From: Ophthalmolycus amberensis
Lineage: Eukaryota > Chordata > Actinopteri > Perciformes > Zoarcidae
Reading direction: 5' to 3'
Assembly: GCA_024529925.1 (NCBI GenBank)
Contig: JAFEUB010001429.1
Span: 579,501-643,500, forward strand
DNA length: 64,000 nucleotides
Both the position numbers and the translations under genes were made by a program. Positions 43,558 to 57,573 of this stretch are shown in pieces. How positions within the stretch are numbered: position 1 is the first letter of the stretch; every line of letters begins with the position of its first letter. The notes under the pieces were generated by a model that saw nothing but the letters and a program-made list of their open reading frames with translations, did no database searches and was not told where the DNA came from.

Positions 43558-43979
43558 GCATGCACTGTAGAGAGAAAGCAGAGCTGCCTCTGTGACAGCA
43601 GTGCTGCTCCTCTGCCCTTTTCCTTTACACGATGGAGGCATGCGAGGAATGTACGCTGGCTCGTCGAGAATGTCAGGCACGTCTGCTGAGGAGGAAGTGT
43701 GTGTGGTGGTGGTGGTGTGGTGGGGGGGGGGTACGAGGGGATACCGCGCCGACACATGTTGCGCTGACTTTGAATGGTTCAGATAGGGCCGGTCTCAGCT
43801 GACTTGCTGGCTGACTCTCGGGCGCAGCTGCCACAACTGTAGACCTCAGTCACACTGAGGGCCTTTTTGTCTGCGCGCCGGTGTGCGTGCAAAGCGGCCT
43901 TTGATACAGGAAGTCCAGTATCGAATTCCTTATTCTGCATTTTATCAGTTGCGCAATTGAAGTTCTTTGCATTCATATA

Positions 43980-44251
<272 letters not shown>

Positions 44252-44878
44252 TACATCTTATCTTTTAATAAGGCTGAGGTACTCTGCACTCAGCGTGATT
44301 GGGGAGGCGGGAGAGCGATGGGAAGAGGCCGTTAAGTCGAAGAGTAGCCGTGGTGCGTTGTGCCAGATCCTTTTTAGACAATGCAGAGGCCGGTTTGACT
44401 TTGAAAGGTCCAGGTCATGGTTTTGATTGCGTATGGACTCCGCAGTGGCCAGATGCGAGAACTCACTTTGCCCTGCTAGACACACAACCCCCCCCCCCCC
44501 CACACACACACACACACAGACCGCTGCCTAGATCAAAGAGCCGCTGTCCTCTTTGGCAGCCTGACGACACAGGAGCCTCTTGTAATGCTGAGCCAGCTTT
44601 ATTAGAGTTTGAGTACAAGGAGAACGAGTAAAAAAGACTCATATAATCAATACATTCTGTTGCTGAGAGCCCCCCCCCCCCCCCCCCCCCCCTTGCTTTG
44701 ACAGATTATTTTTCTAACATTACATTGAGCCTTGATTTAATTGCCCCTTTGGGTAAAAGTGTCGGGCGCAGGTCAGCGTCGCTCAGTGATGGGGTGTCTG
44801 CTCTGTGGACAGGAGATCCTCAGCCCTCATGTAATGAAGTTGCCCCCTGCTGGGATGGCGCTGTTCCCTTTATCAGAG

Positions 44879-45046
<168 letters not shown>

Positions 45047-46019
45047 GCATGAAAAGGAAATGACATACTGAACCCTAACTCACAGTGGCACACGGGGTTC
45101 CCAAGAGGCAGAGGACCCGGAGTCCTTAACCAAAGCAAAGCAGCACATTTAATTATTTAGATTCATTAGCCTGCTCAGCTTTGCAAACACACTCTCGCCC
45201 CTGCACTTCAGTTTCTGCGTCGCCTGTGAGCTTTCTACTCCCCCTATTAAAGTTGAAATGAATGCCCTTTTTTAAAAGTTTCGGCCTGCTTTATGAGCGA
45301 CGTGACTGACCGCTGGCGTGTAGCCGGCCTGGGAACTGTTGAGGTATTAATTCCTTTTTCAGCTCCGCTCGGGTTTACGGCTCAAGCCTCTGCGAAACAA
45401 AAGTCCGGGTCGATAACTGCTTCAACATGCGGCACCCAATTTTCGGGTTAATTCCCGTGTTGTTGTCTGTGTCTGCCAGCAAGGTGAACTTGGCAGGAAG
45501 AATAGTTCATGCAGAACTAATAAAAGCAGAGCTATCTAATGGGATGTAGCAGATAATGGCTCCGCTCTGTACAAAACAAAAGAGGCGGAATGTCCCTGCG
45601 CACACACGTTTTAATGGCTTTGCACATTTGCGGTAATACTTTGGTTGGAGTTGTAGTTTCACAAATCACGATGAGTTCAGTCTCTCAAAATAACACAGCG
45701 TTATTTTTTATGGCCTGCTTTTAATATAAAGTGTTCTCTGCAATAATGCTCAAAACAAATTGCGATTTCATGCCTATTGTCTCACTGTTATTGAGTTGAT
45801 TATTTCCAAAATTCAAATAATAACGCCGTCTCATTACTTCAGGGCCTACAGCTTCAGCTCTCAGGCTGACATTGCACAGATTCTGTATTTCTGTCATCGC
45901 CTGCTTGAATCGACAGCATCTTTAAATGCCAGATTATCCTTTTAAGAACCAAAACAGTGAGTTCATGGTGAGAAGAAATGGTGTTCTTGCGTTTTCACTG
46001 TTTGCTTAGTTGTTACGCC

Positions 46020-46450
46020 TCAACGCCAGCGACAGGTGTGGTCGGAGGAATTATGTTTCAGGGACGTCCGTCCGTCCCATTCTCGTGAACGCTATGTCTC
46101 AGGAACTGCTGGAGCAGATTTCTTTCAGTCCACCTGGACTCAAGCGTGAACTGATTCGGGGTCAAAGGTCGCTGTGACCTCACGAAACACATTTTTGGCT
46201 CAAAAACCCCCAAAACATCCGTGCGCTAATGGGACAATTTCACACAAAAAAGCACAAATTTGACGAGTGGACAGAGGCAGACAACAGCAAGATGGAAACT
46301 CTACTTTATCGTGTTTGTCCAAACATGAGGCTCAATAACAAATATATCAAACGCAATGTCAGCAATGTCAAATGACATCATAGAAATATGAAATTGCAGT
46401 ACACATTATGTCTGGGATACATTTGTGGCTCTAAATAGTTTGTCGAATAA
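46020..46450 (+). repeat. Dispersed teleost repeat (GTCCGTCCGTCCCATTCTCG type)
   Basis: GACGTCCGTCCGTCCCATTC, CTATGTCTCAGGAACTGC, GGACTCAAGCGTGAACTGAT and CGCTGTGACCTCACGAAACA follow the usual order of a very common fish non-coding repeat. This copy is diverged. It lies in phlpp1 intron 1. Confidence 0.5.
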
Positions 46451-47662
46451 AAGTTTCAATCAATATTAGAAGCAATGAAATAAAATAAAAATCTCCACAT
46501 GAGTAATGGCAGCAGCTCGAGTCCTGCTGACAGGATGTCTTCATTCCAGGTACACAGACGATCCTACCGGTTTAAGAAGATAATGAATAGTTGAGCTACT
46601 CTAAAAGCTTTGAGGAATGTCCTCTCAGGACTGTAACTCTCCTCTCTTACCTCGAGGCCTCTCTGGTGACGCGATGACTTAAAGGACTCTACGGGGTTTA
46701 ACGGCTTAAGGAAGCTCCCAACTTTCTCCAGCGGTCTGTGAGCAGCTATTAGGCAGAGGAAGCGCTCACTCCGTCTCGTCTGGGCCTTCGCTGCCTTCTT
46801 TGCGCAGTCAGCGCGGCAGAACCGCTCCCGCCCTCGCATCTCTGCGAAGAGGACGGTCTGCGCACATTTAGTCGTTGTTTCGCTGCGTGTGTCTCGTGAT
46901 CGGTCACCGGTTGTGTTTACAGCATCTCCGTGCGTGCAAACACTACAGGGAGAACTTTTCTCACATCCATGTCGTCCGCCTGACCGCTCATGCTCTTTCT
47001 AAATGGCCAATTGCTGAGTCATTATGTAATTGTGTAATCAGATTTCACACGTTCCAGAGCTCACATCCAGTACTGCATGTGTCCGTGTGCGCTGATGTTT
47101 CATTGCGTTCACTACTGTATGCGTAACATCCAAGCAAAGATTTATGTATCTCCCGTCTCTTCACGTGGGACCCACTCGTGGAGACGAGGTCATAAAGCCG
47201 TCTCCGAGGATTCGCACGTGTGCGTCTAGTGAGGGAAGAGGAAAAGAGGCGGTGTCGGCTCGTAGCGGTTACAGCCGGGGGAACTGTTTTCTGTCTAATA
47301 TAGATTGCCTTCTTGGCTGACATCCTCCTCCCTCTCTCTCAATTTCTCTCATGATCGATCCCCCTCCCCTCGCATCTCCTCCTCCTCCCTCACACCGTCT
47401 GACAGTTTCCATTTATCCTCCCATATCTCTTCATCTCTCCCCTGGCTTATATTGCTTTTCTCTCTGAGAATCATAATTGTCTCTTAAAAAAGAAGAAGTG
47501 AAAGGCAAAAACTAACAGCTCAGGTCATTGTTTCTGCATGTCTAAGTAAAAAAAGAAAAGGAGGGAATTGAAATTCTTATTGCTTTGTGGTTAGCCGCTA
47601 AATCTGGGCTGAACAATGTCATGCTGATATGTCACTCCTGTCTGCCTGCCGGCAAGTTGTGA

Positions 47663-47837
47663 GGGGGGGGGGGGGGAGTTGGGGAGTTGGGGGGGGGGGG
47701 GGGGCAGCGGTCTGCCTTGTGGGAGCAGCCCGGCCTCTCGGCTGTCTGTCAAACTGCCCTTGCCGAATGCTCCCCAGAAACCTCGGAGGGTAACAGTTGG
47801 CGGTGTTCTCGAGCAAAAATCAGCAAAAAAGGTCCCT

Positions 47838-47865
<28 letters not shown>
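47663..47865. repeat. Cluster of G14, G16 and C28 tracts
   Basis: G14 at 47663-47676, G16 at 47689-47704 and C28 at 47838-47865 lie within 200 bases. Confidence 0.9.
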
Positions 47866-47868
<3 letters not shown>

Positions 47869-50800
47869 CCTTTCAGTGGGGTCATGGTGAAGGCCCACTA
47901 GCCCAGAGTTGAGCACCAGTCCCGGCCCCCCCCGACCACATGCGCGACGGGGGGGTGGGGAGGGATTAGAGGCAGGCCGGCAGGGGCTCGCTCTCCGCGG
48001 CTTTGATCAGCAGCAGCCCACTTTAATACCAGACAACATCTGCAACTCTCAGCATTAAAGAGGCCCCAAAAAAAATAATTCTGATTCGGGAAGACACAGC
48101 CCACTAGTGTCCAGGACAGAACTGTGTCAATGCCTGGATGGGAGGCTTTTAAATACCAGCGCTCCAGCGGCGCTCCCACTAATTTGTTTTACAAAGCCCG
48201 AGTCTCCAGAGAGGTTATTTTTGCATTACGTTTTAAAATTCTAATTTATCAGAAGTTTGTATTCCTCAACACACACATTGAGTAAGCATTACTAAAGGGT
48301 CTGTTGTTAAGGTTCGAAGGCAGCTGTTTTTATTGGAGATTTAGTTTAGTTTTTTTACAGAAGAAGCTTCCTGCACTGCAGAAAACAAACGGCTGAGTAG
48401 ATTGAGTGTTTAGCAAATGTCACTGTGCGGAAGGAATGCAGAGCGTGACCAAACTGTCCCCACAATCTTTGTTTGTGTCATCTGGACACGGCTAGATAAG
48501 GTGTGTTTGGGTGGAGCGGAGCCTGCTTCTGTGGACTCTGCTCCAATAGAAAGGGGTCAGAGTTGATGATATGGAATGACCTCGTTTAAAGTTTGTCTCT
48601 CGTCTAAAATGCTGAAGCGCAAGAATGAAACTTCCTCATTGGCAAGAGACTCTTTGTTTTGTAGTTTGTTTTTAGAGAGAGAGGGTTTGAAGGCACACTG
48701 ATGGACGCTGCCACAACCACACAGATGATGATTTGCTATGTACTGCACAACACCACGGTTAATGCACAGGTACCCTACTATGCTCCTGGAGGTAAATCCG
48801 CAGTACATTGTTCAGCATCACCTTACACTGAGTTCAATAGGTGCATCTGAGTCCAGGGACGAGTCTTTTATCTCCTGAAAAACACTCTTGTTCCAACTTT
48901 CAAGGATGCGCCTGAATTGTGAATAGTTGCGCACCGGTTGCCTTTTTTTGCACTCATTGTTGTGGTTGTCCGGCCCGCAGCTTTTACCATTTAGATTCGC
49001 TCTCACTGCTTTCGGCCCCGTTTGGCGTTAAGCAGATATGCTCCCAAAAACCCACTGTACTGTACGCCACCGGCTCAGCACCCAAAAGCAGAGCGACAAG
49101 ATAAACGACTCGCCGCTAACGAGACACATATTTCACCCGGGAAACAAAAACGGAGCTTAAAGGGTTAAATATTGGACTTCAATTCATCAGGTGTCCAGAA
49201 ACACAACTTCAAATGAATGCTGATGTTGCTCTGGATGTACTGGATGTGTAAATGGAAGGAAGTGGCCCAAAAACAAATCAGCTATTGAAGATGTAAAGTA
49301 TCTATCGGGAAAAATAAAGGACGGCAGAAACAAAAAAGACAGATGTGATTATTTGAAAGCAGATTTTATTGTTGCTGCTCAAATTGGAGCTAGTTATACT
49401 GTTGTGTACTATTAGTTTATTAACAATGTATCATATTTTAACAAAGTACAGTATGTCTCTGGAATATTTAGTGAAACCTCCGCAAAATAAGTGTAGCACT
49501 TGTGTGGTATAGAGAGGTATTTCAAATATCCTTTTAAAAGTAGCACAAATGTCTCAAAAACAAAACATTATCAGCTTCATAAACATAGGATTTATTACTG
49601 TTTTATTTTGGGATTGCATTACATTAAACAGATGTACCTAATGCATCATAAGTAGGTCAGTAAATGCTGACAAGCTGTAAAAACTGAAAGTCCAGTTCTC
49701 AGCCCAGACGAGAGATCTCGGGGGCGTCGCTGCCTCAATCATTAACATGGCAAAGCGCTCGTCTCCTGCTGTTAGCGGTGCAGTTTGAAGACAAGTGGAG
49801 CTGTCACCTGCTGCACCCGAGAGTCCCTCCTCCCTTTCCCTCCCCATGTCCTCCTTCCTCGCTTTTTAAAAAAAAAGTCTTCTCTAGCACGTTCTTTCAG
49901 CCGGTCTGTCTACTTCCTGTTTCGTTTGTGGTGTCTTTCTCATAAATAGTCGTTTTATTAACTCACTCTCGGCTACCACCCAGTTCTTTTCTAGCTCTCA
50001 CTGCTTCCCTCTGGTTAAAGACTTCCCTTCTTTAGTTCTTTTTTTCTGTTTCTCTCCCCCCCCACCCCCCCCCCTCTCTGTGCCACTGTGTTCACATGGC
50101 CCCTGCATGTGACATGAAGCTGAGCCAAAACACCCCGGATGCCCCGCTTCAGCCCTCCACTGTTCCAGACCTTGTTAAATTTTAAACAAAACAAAAGGAA
50201 AGGGGAGAGGGGGGAAAGAGAAGGGTGGGGCCGTGGGGAATGTGCAACAACATCGCAATCTCATTCATTCATTCGTCCTGTCCCTGTGCATCATCTGGAG
50301 AGAGGGGCCCTTTAACCCCCCCCCCCCCGACACTCTGCTTGTGTGTGTGTGTAAGCCTCTCTCTCTCTCTGTCTCTCTCTCTCCCTCTCTCCTTTCTCCC
50401 TGCTCTGAAGTTGGCTGGTTGTAGCTTTAACCACAGATCTGGGGTCTCCGGAGCCGCTGTCTTCGTGGACAACTTCCTTCTGGAGCGCCCCGAGGCAACT
50501 GCTGCCCATCACATGCATTTTGTTTTTAATACTTGAAGGCATGGAGCAATAGCCGGACCAGAAACGGCTACAGTCGGTGTTTACCTTGTTATTATTGCCT
50601 GTGCTCGTCCCTTGCATGAGTCAGCTCGTTACTCTCCTTCTGTTTCGCCATCAAAGGGATGCCACGAACATGGCAGCTTTTTAATAATAAAAAAGTCTCC
50701 CAGAACAACTCGGATGCCGGCAGCATCCCAGCGGCTCGCTGCCAGATTTAAGCTGAGCTGCGAGTCCTTCATAGCCTCTGATAATGAATGTCATTAGAGG

Positions 50801-53324
50801 TCAAGTACAAACAATAACAGTGTGCTTATGTGTGTGGCCCTGTTTGGTCTACCCTCAGGGAACACTTGAAGTGGTTCGACTGCCTTTCATTGTGGATTAG
50901 CGGCTAATAATTCCAATCAGCGATACAAATTACGCCATTGTCCCCGAACACACACACACACACACACACACTGCTCATATATTTGTACTCGCACATGTGT
51001 TGGCAAACGGCAACCAACAGCGAGCATTGTTACAGAGCTGTTGTGTAGCGAGATGGAGTTCGACTGGGCCAGACGATTAAACTCATTTCTTCGTTTGGAA
51101 AGTGAGTCGGCTTCCGGTGTGCTTGTGATATCAAATGGCACAAATACTTCACTTTCACATCCGTGTTTGTGAGCAAAACAGGTTCAGACAGGAGCCTCAA
51201 GCGGGCTGCAGTTTTTGTACCGCCCGGCAGATTCGTCCTCCCACCAATCTCACACACACACACGCTCCCGATGATATTATAGTACAGTGCACCTGGTATT
51301 CACCCTGTCTGCTATTCTTGTACCGAATCTATGAAAACGTTGCCGCCGCCTACTTAAATCTGCCTTCCTCGACTCAAGAGTCTGTCTCCTCGTTGATTGG
51401 TGTCACATGCTCGGTGCTACGCGGTGCATGAAGTCACTTCTGCTCACTAGCAAAAGTCGACAAGCCGTCTTCCGTAACTCGTACGTGTATGCTTGCATGG
51501 TGGGCTGTGTGTTACCATGTTAATAACTCAATGCACGTTGTTGGAAGTTAATGTGTAACAATAGCAGATGGTTTCACACACACACACAGGACGGCACGGG
51601 GAAGAGAGTGATCAGATTCAACACGTAACGTCACGTTGTTGTCACCTTTGACCTTTAGACATGTTATCCTGCTGCTTCTGCTCGCTAATTATGGCCACAT
51701 GGTGACATAAGTAATTCAAATGTTGACGCTGCGGTCGGGACACATCGTGTTCAGCTGTGGATTGTTTGGATTTTGTAAAGGCGGACGTTCATTGTCCCCC
51801 CAGTAGCTGTACTGCTTTAGTGATCGGTCATATTTACTGAAATATAACCTATGACGCCGGTATTGAGAAGAAGGCACTTGTAGTGAAAGGTAACATTGAT
51901 CACAGCGACTATGGTTTTGTTAAAAAGACTGAAAAAGAAGAGGAGAGCGAGGTCTGAATGTGAAGTGTCCCAGCTTCGTTTGCGTCAGTGACGGGCGTTA
52001 TTAATGCAGTGGTACAAATGAACAGGGAAACCCGGGACGACAAACAGGCGGGAATCCCTGCGAGCTAATTAATCACTGACGTACACATAAACACACACAC
52101 ACACACACACACGACCGAGTGTTCGTGTCTATGCCTCCCCACATCCAGCTCTAACCTTTAGCGCGACATCGAACTTTCCCTGGCTCACCAATTACCGCTC
52201 TCATCTCCCCTCTTTAGCCTCGGTATCAGAGGGAGGTGTTGTCAGCCTGCTCCTCTGTCGCTACTCTCCTTTCATTCCCGGCACTCGCATTTCACCCTCC
52301 CCTGATGCACTTCCCAGGGGGGTTGGATGCGAGGTGGGTAAGCCCAAACCCCCGTGTCTGGAAAGGAGTTATTGTGCGGGCGCTTAAGACGACAATACCT
52401 CGCTCCCCCCCCCCCCCCCCCCCTCCTCTCTTTCTCGCTCCCTTTAAGCTCCCCCATACAGTACGAGGCGCCGCACTTCATCAAGGCTGTATGTGGAGTG
52501 CTGCGGGGACAGGCTGCTGTATACGGGCCATTAGCGAGTGCTGAGTGACAGAATGCGGAGGCTGAAGTGACACAGTGACGCCGCTGACGAGCAACTGCTG
52601 CCCTGAATTATGAGATAATATGTGTGTTTGACAATCTTCTCGCACCACTTGGGTCCATATCAAACAACGGGAAATAGTTCAAAATATGCCAATCACCGTT
52701 TCCCTCAGACCCAAGGTGATGTATTCAAGCTGCTTCTTTTGACTGGCTGGTAAAAGAAGCAAATCCTCCCATTTTAGAGGCTGGAACTGTTACATGTTTT
52801 AGGAAATGTTAAACCAATTTTCCTTGCAACGCGAAGTAGTGGTCATTGTGACAACAGTTCTGCAGTGTTTCTGGTAAAATAGTCATCAGGGTTATGTTGG
52901 CTTTTAGTCTACAGGTTTATGAAAGAAACTATTTTAGGGCAGCCTCAAGCACGCTGTGTTTCACAGCACATTATGACTGGGCAGTATGGAAAAAATCTAA
53001 TGTCACTAATATTTCTTTCACCAAATACCTCTAACGATGTTGTAGGGTTGACTATTTGTGTACAAAACAAATACACATTGAGATTTTTGCTAAGTCATCA
53101 GTAATGTGGATGTAATGACTTACGTTTTTCCTGTTCCGATGCGATGGTCCTGGGACAGATGGTATCTTACATGTCTACAGATTGAGGCAAATTTGTGATT
53201 TTTGGCTATACAAATACACAAGTGGCTTAAGGTAAATAATAAAACAGCTAGAGCAGTTTGGTGAGTTCAGAACATTACATCACTTTACTGTAATGCAGCC
53301 TTTAAAACCAGGAAACAACTCTTA

Positions 53325-53375
53325 CGCCATATCACGATATCCATATAATATCGATACATTGCCCAGCCCTACTGC
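53325..53375 (+). repeat. End fragment of a MITE-like repeat
   Basis: ATATCACGATATCCATATAA followed by GATACATTGCCCAGCCCTAC resembles the terminal part of a frequent fish hAT-like short element. Only one end is recognised. Confidence 0.3.
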
Positions 53376-56163
53376 ACATGTGGCAAATAAAACCTTTGAA
53401 TCTTTACAAACTGGGGGTATCGAATTTGAAAAACATGGAAATGGACCAGGCAGGGGAAGTCTACCACTATCAAGTTGCATTATGGGTAGTGTAAGAGGCA
53501 GCAATTAGGAACTTGATCCACAGGAGGAACCAAGAGTTGAGATATTTCGGCCTCTGCTGCATCAATTTAAACCGCTCTTCTTCCTTACGTAGCACACAAA
53601 CTCGCTGCACTACCCCTTTAATACATGACCTAAACAATAAGCGTCATTAATCTGCTGTTAATCCACAAATCTATTGATTGATTTAATTGTTGGCGCACCA
53701 AACGGGAGTCGCGACAATCGTATGAGAGCGAGTGTGAGTCATGCTCAGTACAATGGAGCTCATGCCCCAGTTCATACTTTGTTTAAAGGCTCCTCCGGGC
53801 AGAGAATCTCTCACAGTGTTGTCTTGCATTGTTTATTGGCTTCTGGGATCTGCTTTAATTGCGTCCTCACGACACGCTGCCCGCCCTCCTCTTGTGTCGC
53901 CGTGCACGCATCGCCCCGCGATCCGGCCTGATTATGTGTCCTCGTGTGTTAGCGAGGGCGCCGTGGGACGGGCGGCGAGCGCTGCATCATTCATGAGTGT
54001 GTGTGTGCCACCCTGTGACTGTACCGCAGTGACCCGTGGCTGTCAACAGCGTATCCTTGAGCGGCGATGGCACAGGCTGGGGCCAGGGACTCACCGTGGG
54101 GGGGGGGGGGGGGGCGCTGGCATGTGGAGGGGCTGTAGGTCGGGCCAGGGGGGGTGGGTGGAGAGGAAGCAGTGAGTAGGTCACTAATATGAATGAAGAG
54201 TGGGAGAGCGGATGACAGCTGGAGATATGAAGGCCTGACGTTATACACTTAGGGAATGGGTAATGGAGGGAAACGAGAAATGTCAGTTCAGCTGAGACCC
54301 TCCTTGCCCTCTGAAACACTAAAATATGCACGCACATATAAAACCTTTCAGGGCATAACGTGTGTGTGTGTGTGTGTGTGTGCGTGTGTGCGTGCGCGTG
54401 CGCGCGCGTGCAAGACAGAAAGGCATTGCATAACCGGGCACGCTGGCTCTCCTGCCAGTTTACTATCACACAGCAGTAACTCAGTTCACACGTGTGCAGG
54501 CTCGCTTTATTTTGTGTGTGCAGGCTCAGCCTCCCGTTTGTTTCTCACGCATTCATGACCCCGCTGGTAATTCATTATTTCCCAACATGGAGGAAGCCGT
54601 CCTCTTCCGCACTGACAAACAATTTGATCACTACAACTCGATCTACACGGAACAGCGCTGCAGAAACACTTGGAAGGTTTTGACGGAGAATACATCTGAC
54701 CTTTTTGCCGGCATAATATTAAGACGCTCGCTGGGAGTGAGGGAGACATCAAAGGGTTTTCTGAGTTGTTAACCTTAAAAAAACGATACACGTTATCATC
54801 GCTCGTATTAGCCTGGCACTGTGTGATGCGAGGTATTGGATTCTGCCGGCATATTACAATTTTAATCTTATTTTGGTAGTTCTGGCCATCATTTCTGTAA
54901 GCGCCGGTATCATACTCCCCAAAATGGTTTTTTATGTGACATGGGAATGAGTCGCTGAAACACAAGCAGACTGACGAGCATTCAGGTTCTAATCGAGTTC
55001 TAATCCTCTCAGTTCAGTTTGAAGACTTCACTTCTGGTTGGTTTGGCGACACCTGTGGTTATTGGTGGTAATGCTGAGAAATCGAAACGATACGAGTCCC
55101 AGAGTTTCCGTTTTGAAATTACATTTTTGTCGAGCAGCCGCACGGGCTAGTAAGTAACAACAGTATTCCACTGGGCGGACACTTTAGAAAGTGCTTGTCC
55201 ACCAGCAGCGTTGCAGTATTACTCCTTTGTTTACCCGCCACTGTGGCTGGTAGGTTGATCAAATTCGGCCTATTTTGAATTTTGTCCAGTATGTGCGTGA
55301 GTCCTTACCTGTGAATCCCTTGCGCGTGTGCACGCAACTTGATAGGGCGCGGGAATGGCGGACTCCGCCACTCGGACAATTATATATAGAGGTAGCTAAG
55401 GTGAATACATTTTACAGTTGATGTAGTGAGAATTTTAATAATAGCTACATTTATTCGGAAGAGAAACAACGGCAAACAGTAAAATTAATTAATACTAAAA
55501 CTGTTCGTCGTAATCATCCATCATAGTTAACAGACGCATCCTCGGATAATCTTTGACCTTGTTCTGCACGCACTATTGTAACTGATGAAAAAAAGACCCA
55601 GGTTGTAATAAACTGTATCCTTTAATATCTGCTCATGCATGCTGATACAATTAGATGATTTTTTTTATTTCGTCAGCACAAAAGGACGTAGTGTCCCGGT
55701 CAGAGTATTCTGTCTGTTTTTGTTTTGTCGTGGTCTTAAAACCGAAATGTACAGCTGAGTAAGATCAGCTCACCTCGCTCTACAGCTCGTTCTTTCTGCC
55801 TGGTCACAGGATATACCTGTTATTCATTTTCTGTCTGTTCAGCCGTGTATTAATCTATCTATGTTTTCTCATTCCTCCATCGCAGCCGTCTCTGCTTTGC
55901 CTTATCATGTTTTCTCTTTCTTGTCCCCCCCCCTCTCTTGCCATAGCTCGTTCTACACCAGCATAGCTCCCGGTATTCACGCTTGTGTAACGCAACACGC
56001 GACTACGAACCCATGTTATTTTTTTCACTGTACTTTTATTTATGTATTTCATACACTCGCTCACCCACAAACACACTAAATAATTTATTTTAGAGCTCTG
56101 CGCACTTCCACAGCCTCACAGTAATGCTCTGATTTACACCCGTGTATTCAATCAATTGTAGTG

Positions 56164-56166
<3 letters not shown>

Positions 56167-56212
<46 letters not shown>
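56167..56212. repeat. (CA)n microsatellite
   Basis: About 23 CA units. A nearby imperfect (GT)n lies at about 56311-56361. Confidence 0.9.
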
Positions 56213-56214
<2 letters not shown>

Positions 56215-57508
56215 TATGCATGAGCAAACACACGGGCACTTTTGTCCACTACGGTGACAACATTTGCATTCGCTCACACACAAACAAGGGGGAGAAAAAC
56301 CCCAGAGCTCTGTGTGTGTGTGTGTGTGAGTGTGAGTGTGTGTGTGTGCGTGTGTGTGTGTGCGCGCTCTGAGCTAGCTGATCAGTGGGCTCGTATTTTC
56401 CAATGTAAGGTTTCGTAACTCACACCATTACATAACAGCAGCAGGAGTGGAGCAGGGGGAGAGGGGGAGAGCACAGGGAGCACACATCTATGTACGTCAG
56501 CATCTAACCCGTCCACTGACACAGCGGGAACCACTGGGGAAGATCTTTAGTTGTTTTTTTCAAGCACCGATGCCAACACCTGCGATCCGAACGCTTCTCT
56601 CCCTCCCCATGTCCGCTGCATCTGGATCCATTTTTAGTGGATATTGATTGAATGACACGATGAAGCACGTTCACAGTGCAGCGGGTGGTGTGAAGGACTG
56701 TGCGGCTGATGAGAAACATGCTTATTTCTTTCACTTAAGGGCACATAAGTAATTTGTTTAAATTACTGCGCGACGTGATATATCAAACTCCCACGGAGCC
56801 TTTTTCTCATCGCGGTTCCTAATTCCAACTGTCAGCCACATGAGTTATGATTGCATGTGTACACATCGTTTGCATACCTTTCTGCTTCTGCCCATAAACA
56901 CAGATGTGCATCAGGTTAACAGAACCGGATATGAAGTGTCCTCTACTGTCCATGAAGTCATGATATCAATTTACAATGCGGAAGAGCAGCTGTGTGTGCA
57001 AGTGGGTCAACTTCGAGTAAAGAAAAACAAATAGATAATTGAGCATTGCAGAGCACACTCCAAATCCTCCTTCAGGTCATACCCCCACCCCCCCCCCACC
57101 CCCTGCCACAATGCGCCCCCATGTTGCCCCTACAGACGGTGGATGGTAATGCACTGACCTGATAACTGGAGTTGTACACTGCCTTTAATAGCAGAGGGCT
57201 GTTTAGTTCCCTTCTCCCTCGGGGCAAAAGGTAATAATGGTTTGATGGGGAAGATATTGCAGGATGTGACCTCATTTGGATTCAGGATGTGTTTCACTGG
57301 ACTGAGAGAAAAGGTTGTGTACAGTGTGTGTGTGTGTGTGTGTCCTTCCTGGTGACACTGTAGCATATCCCTCTGACACTTGACTGATAATTGTACAATT
57401 TATTTCTAAATCCCACAAACAACGTAAGAGCTCTGTACAAAGCAACAAATATGTGTTAGCATTTCCTTCTTGTTAGCATTACTGTAGCCTACACACATAG
57501 CGCCGTTA

Positions 57509-57573
57509 CTTACGCTAGTTACTTACGCTAGTTACTTACGCTAGTTACTTACGCTAGTTACTTACGCTAGTTA
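57509..57573. repeat. 13-base minisatellite, 5 perfect copies
   Basis: The unit CTTACGCTAGTTA is repeated five times head to tail with no mismatch. Confidence 0.95.

Noticed and set aside
53987..54469. 160-codon minus-strand ORF with HAHTHTH stretch
   Set aside because: Driven by GT and G17 low-complexity tracts; no family features.
57509..57573. CRISPR-like array
   Set aside because: The 13-base units are contiguous with no spacers, in a vertebrate intron. It is a minisatellite.
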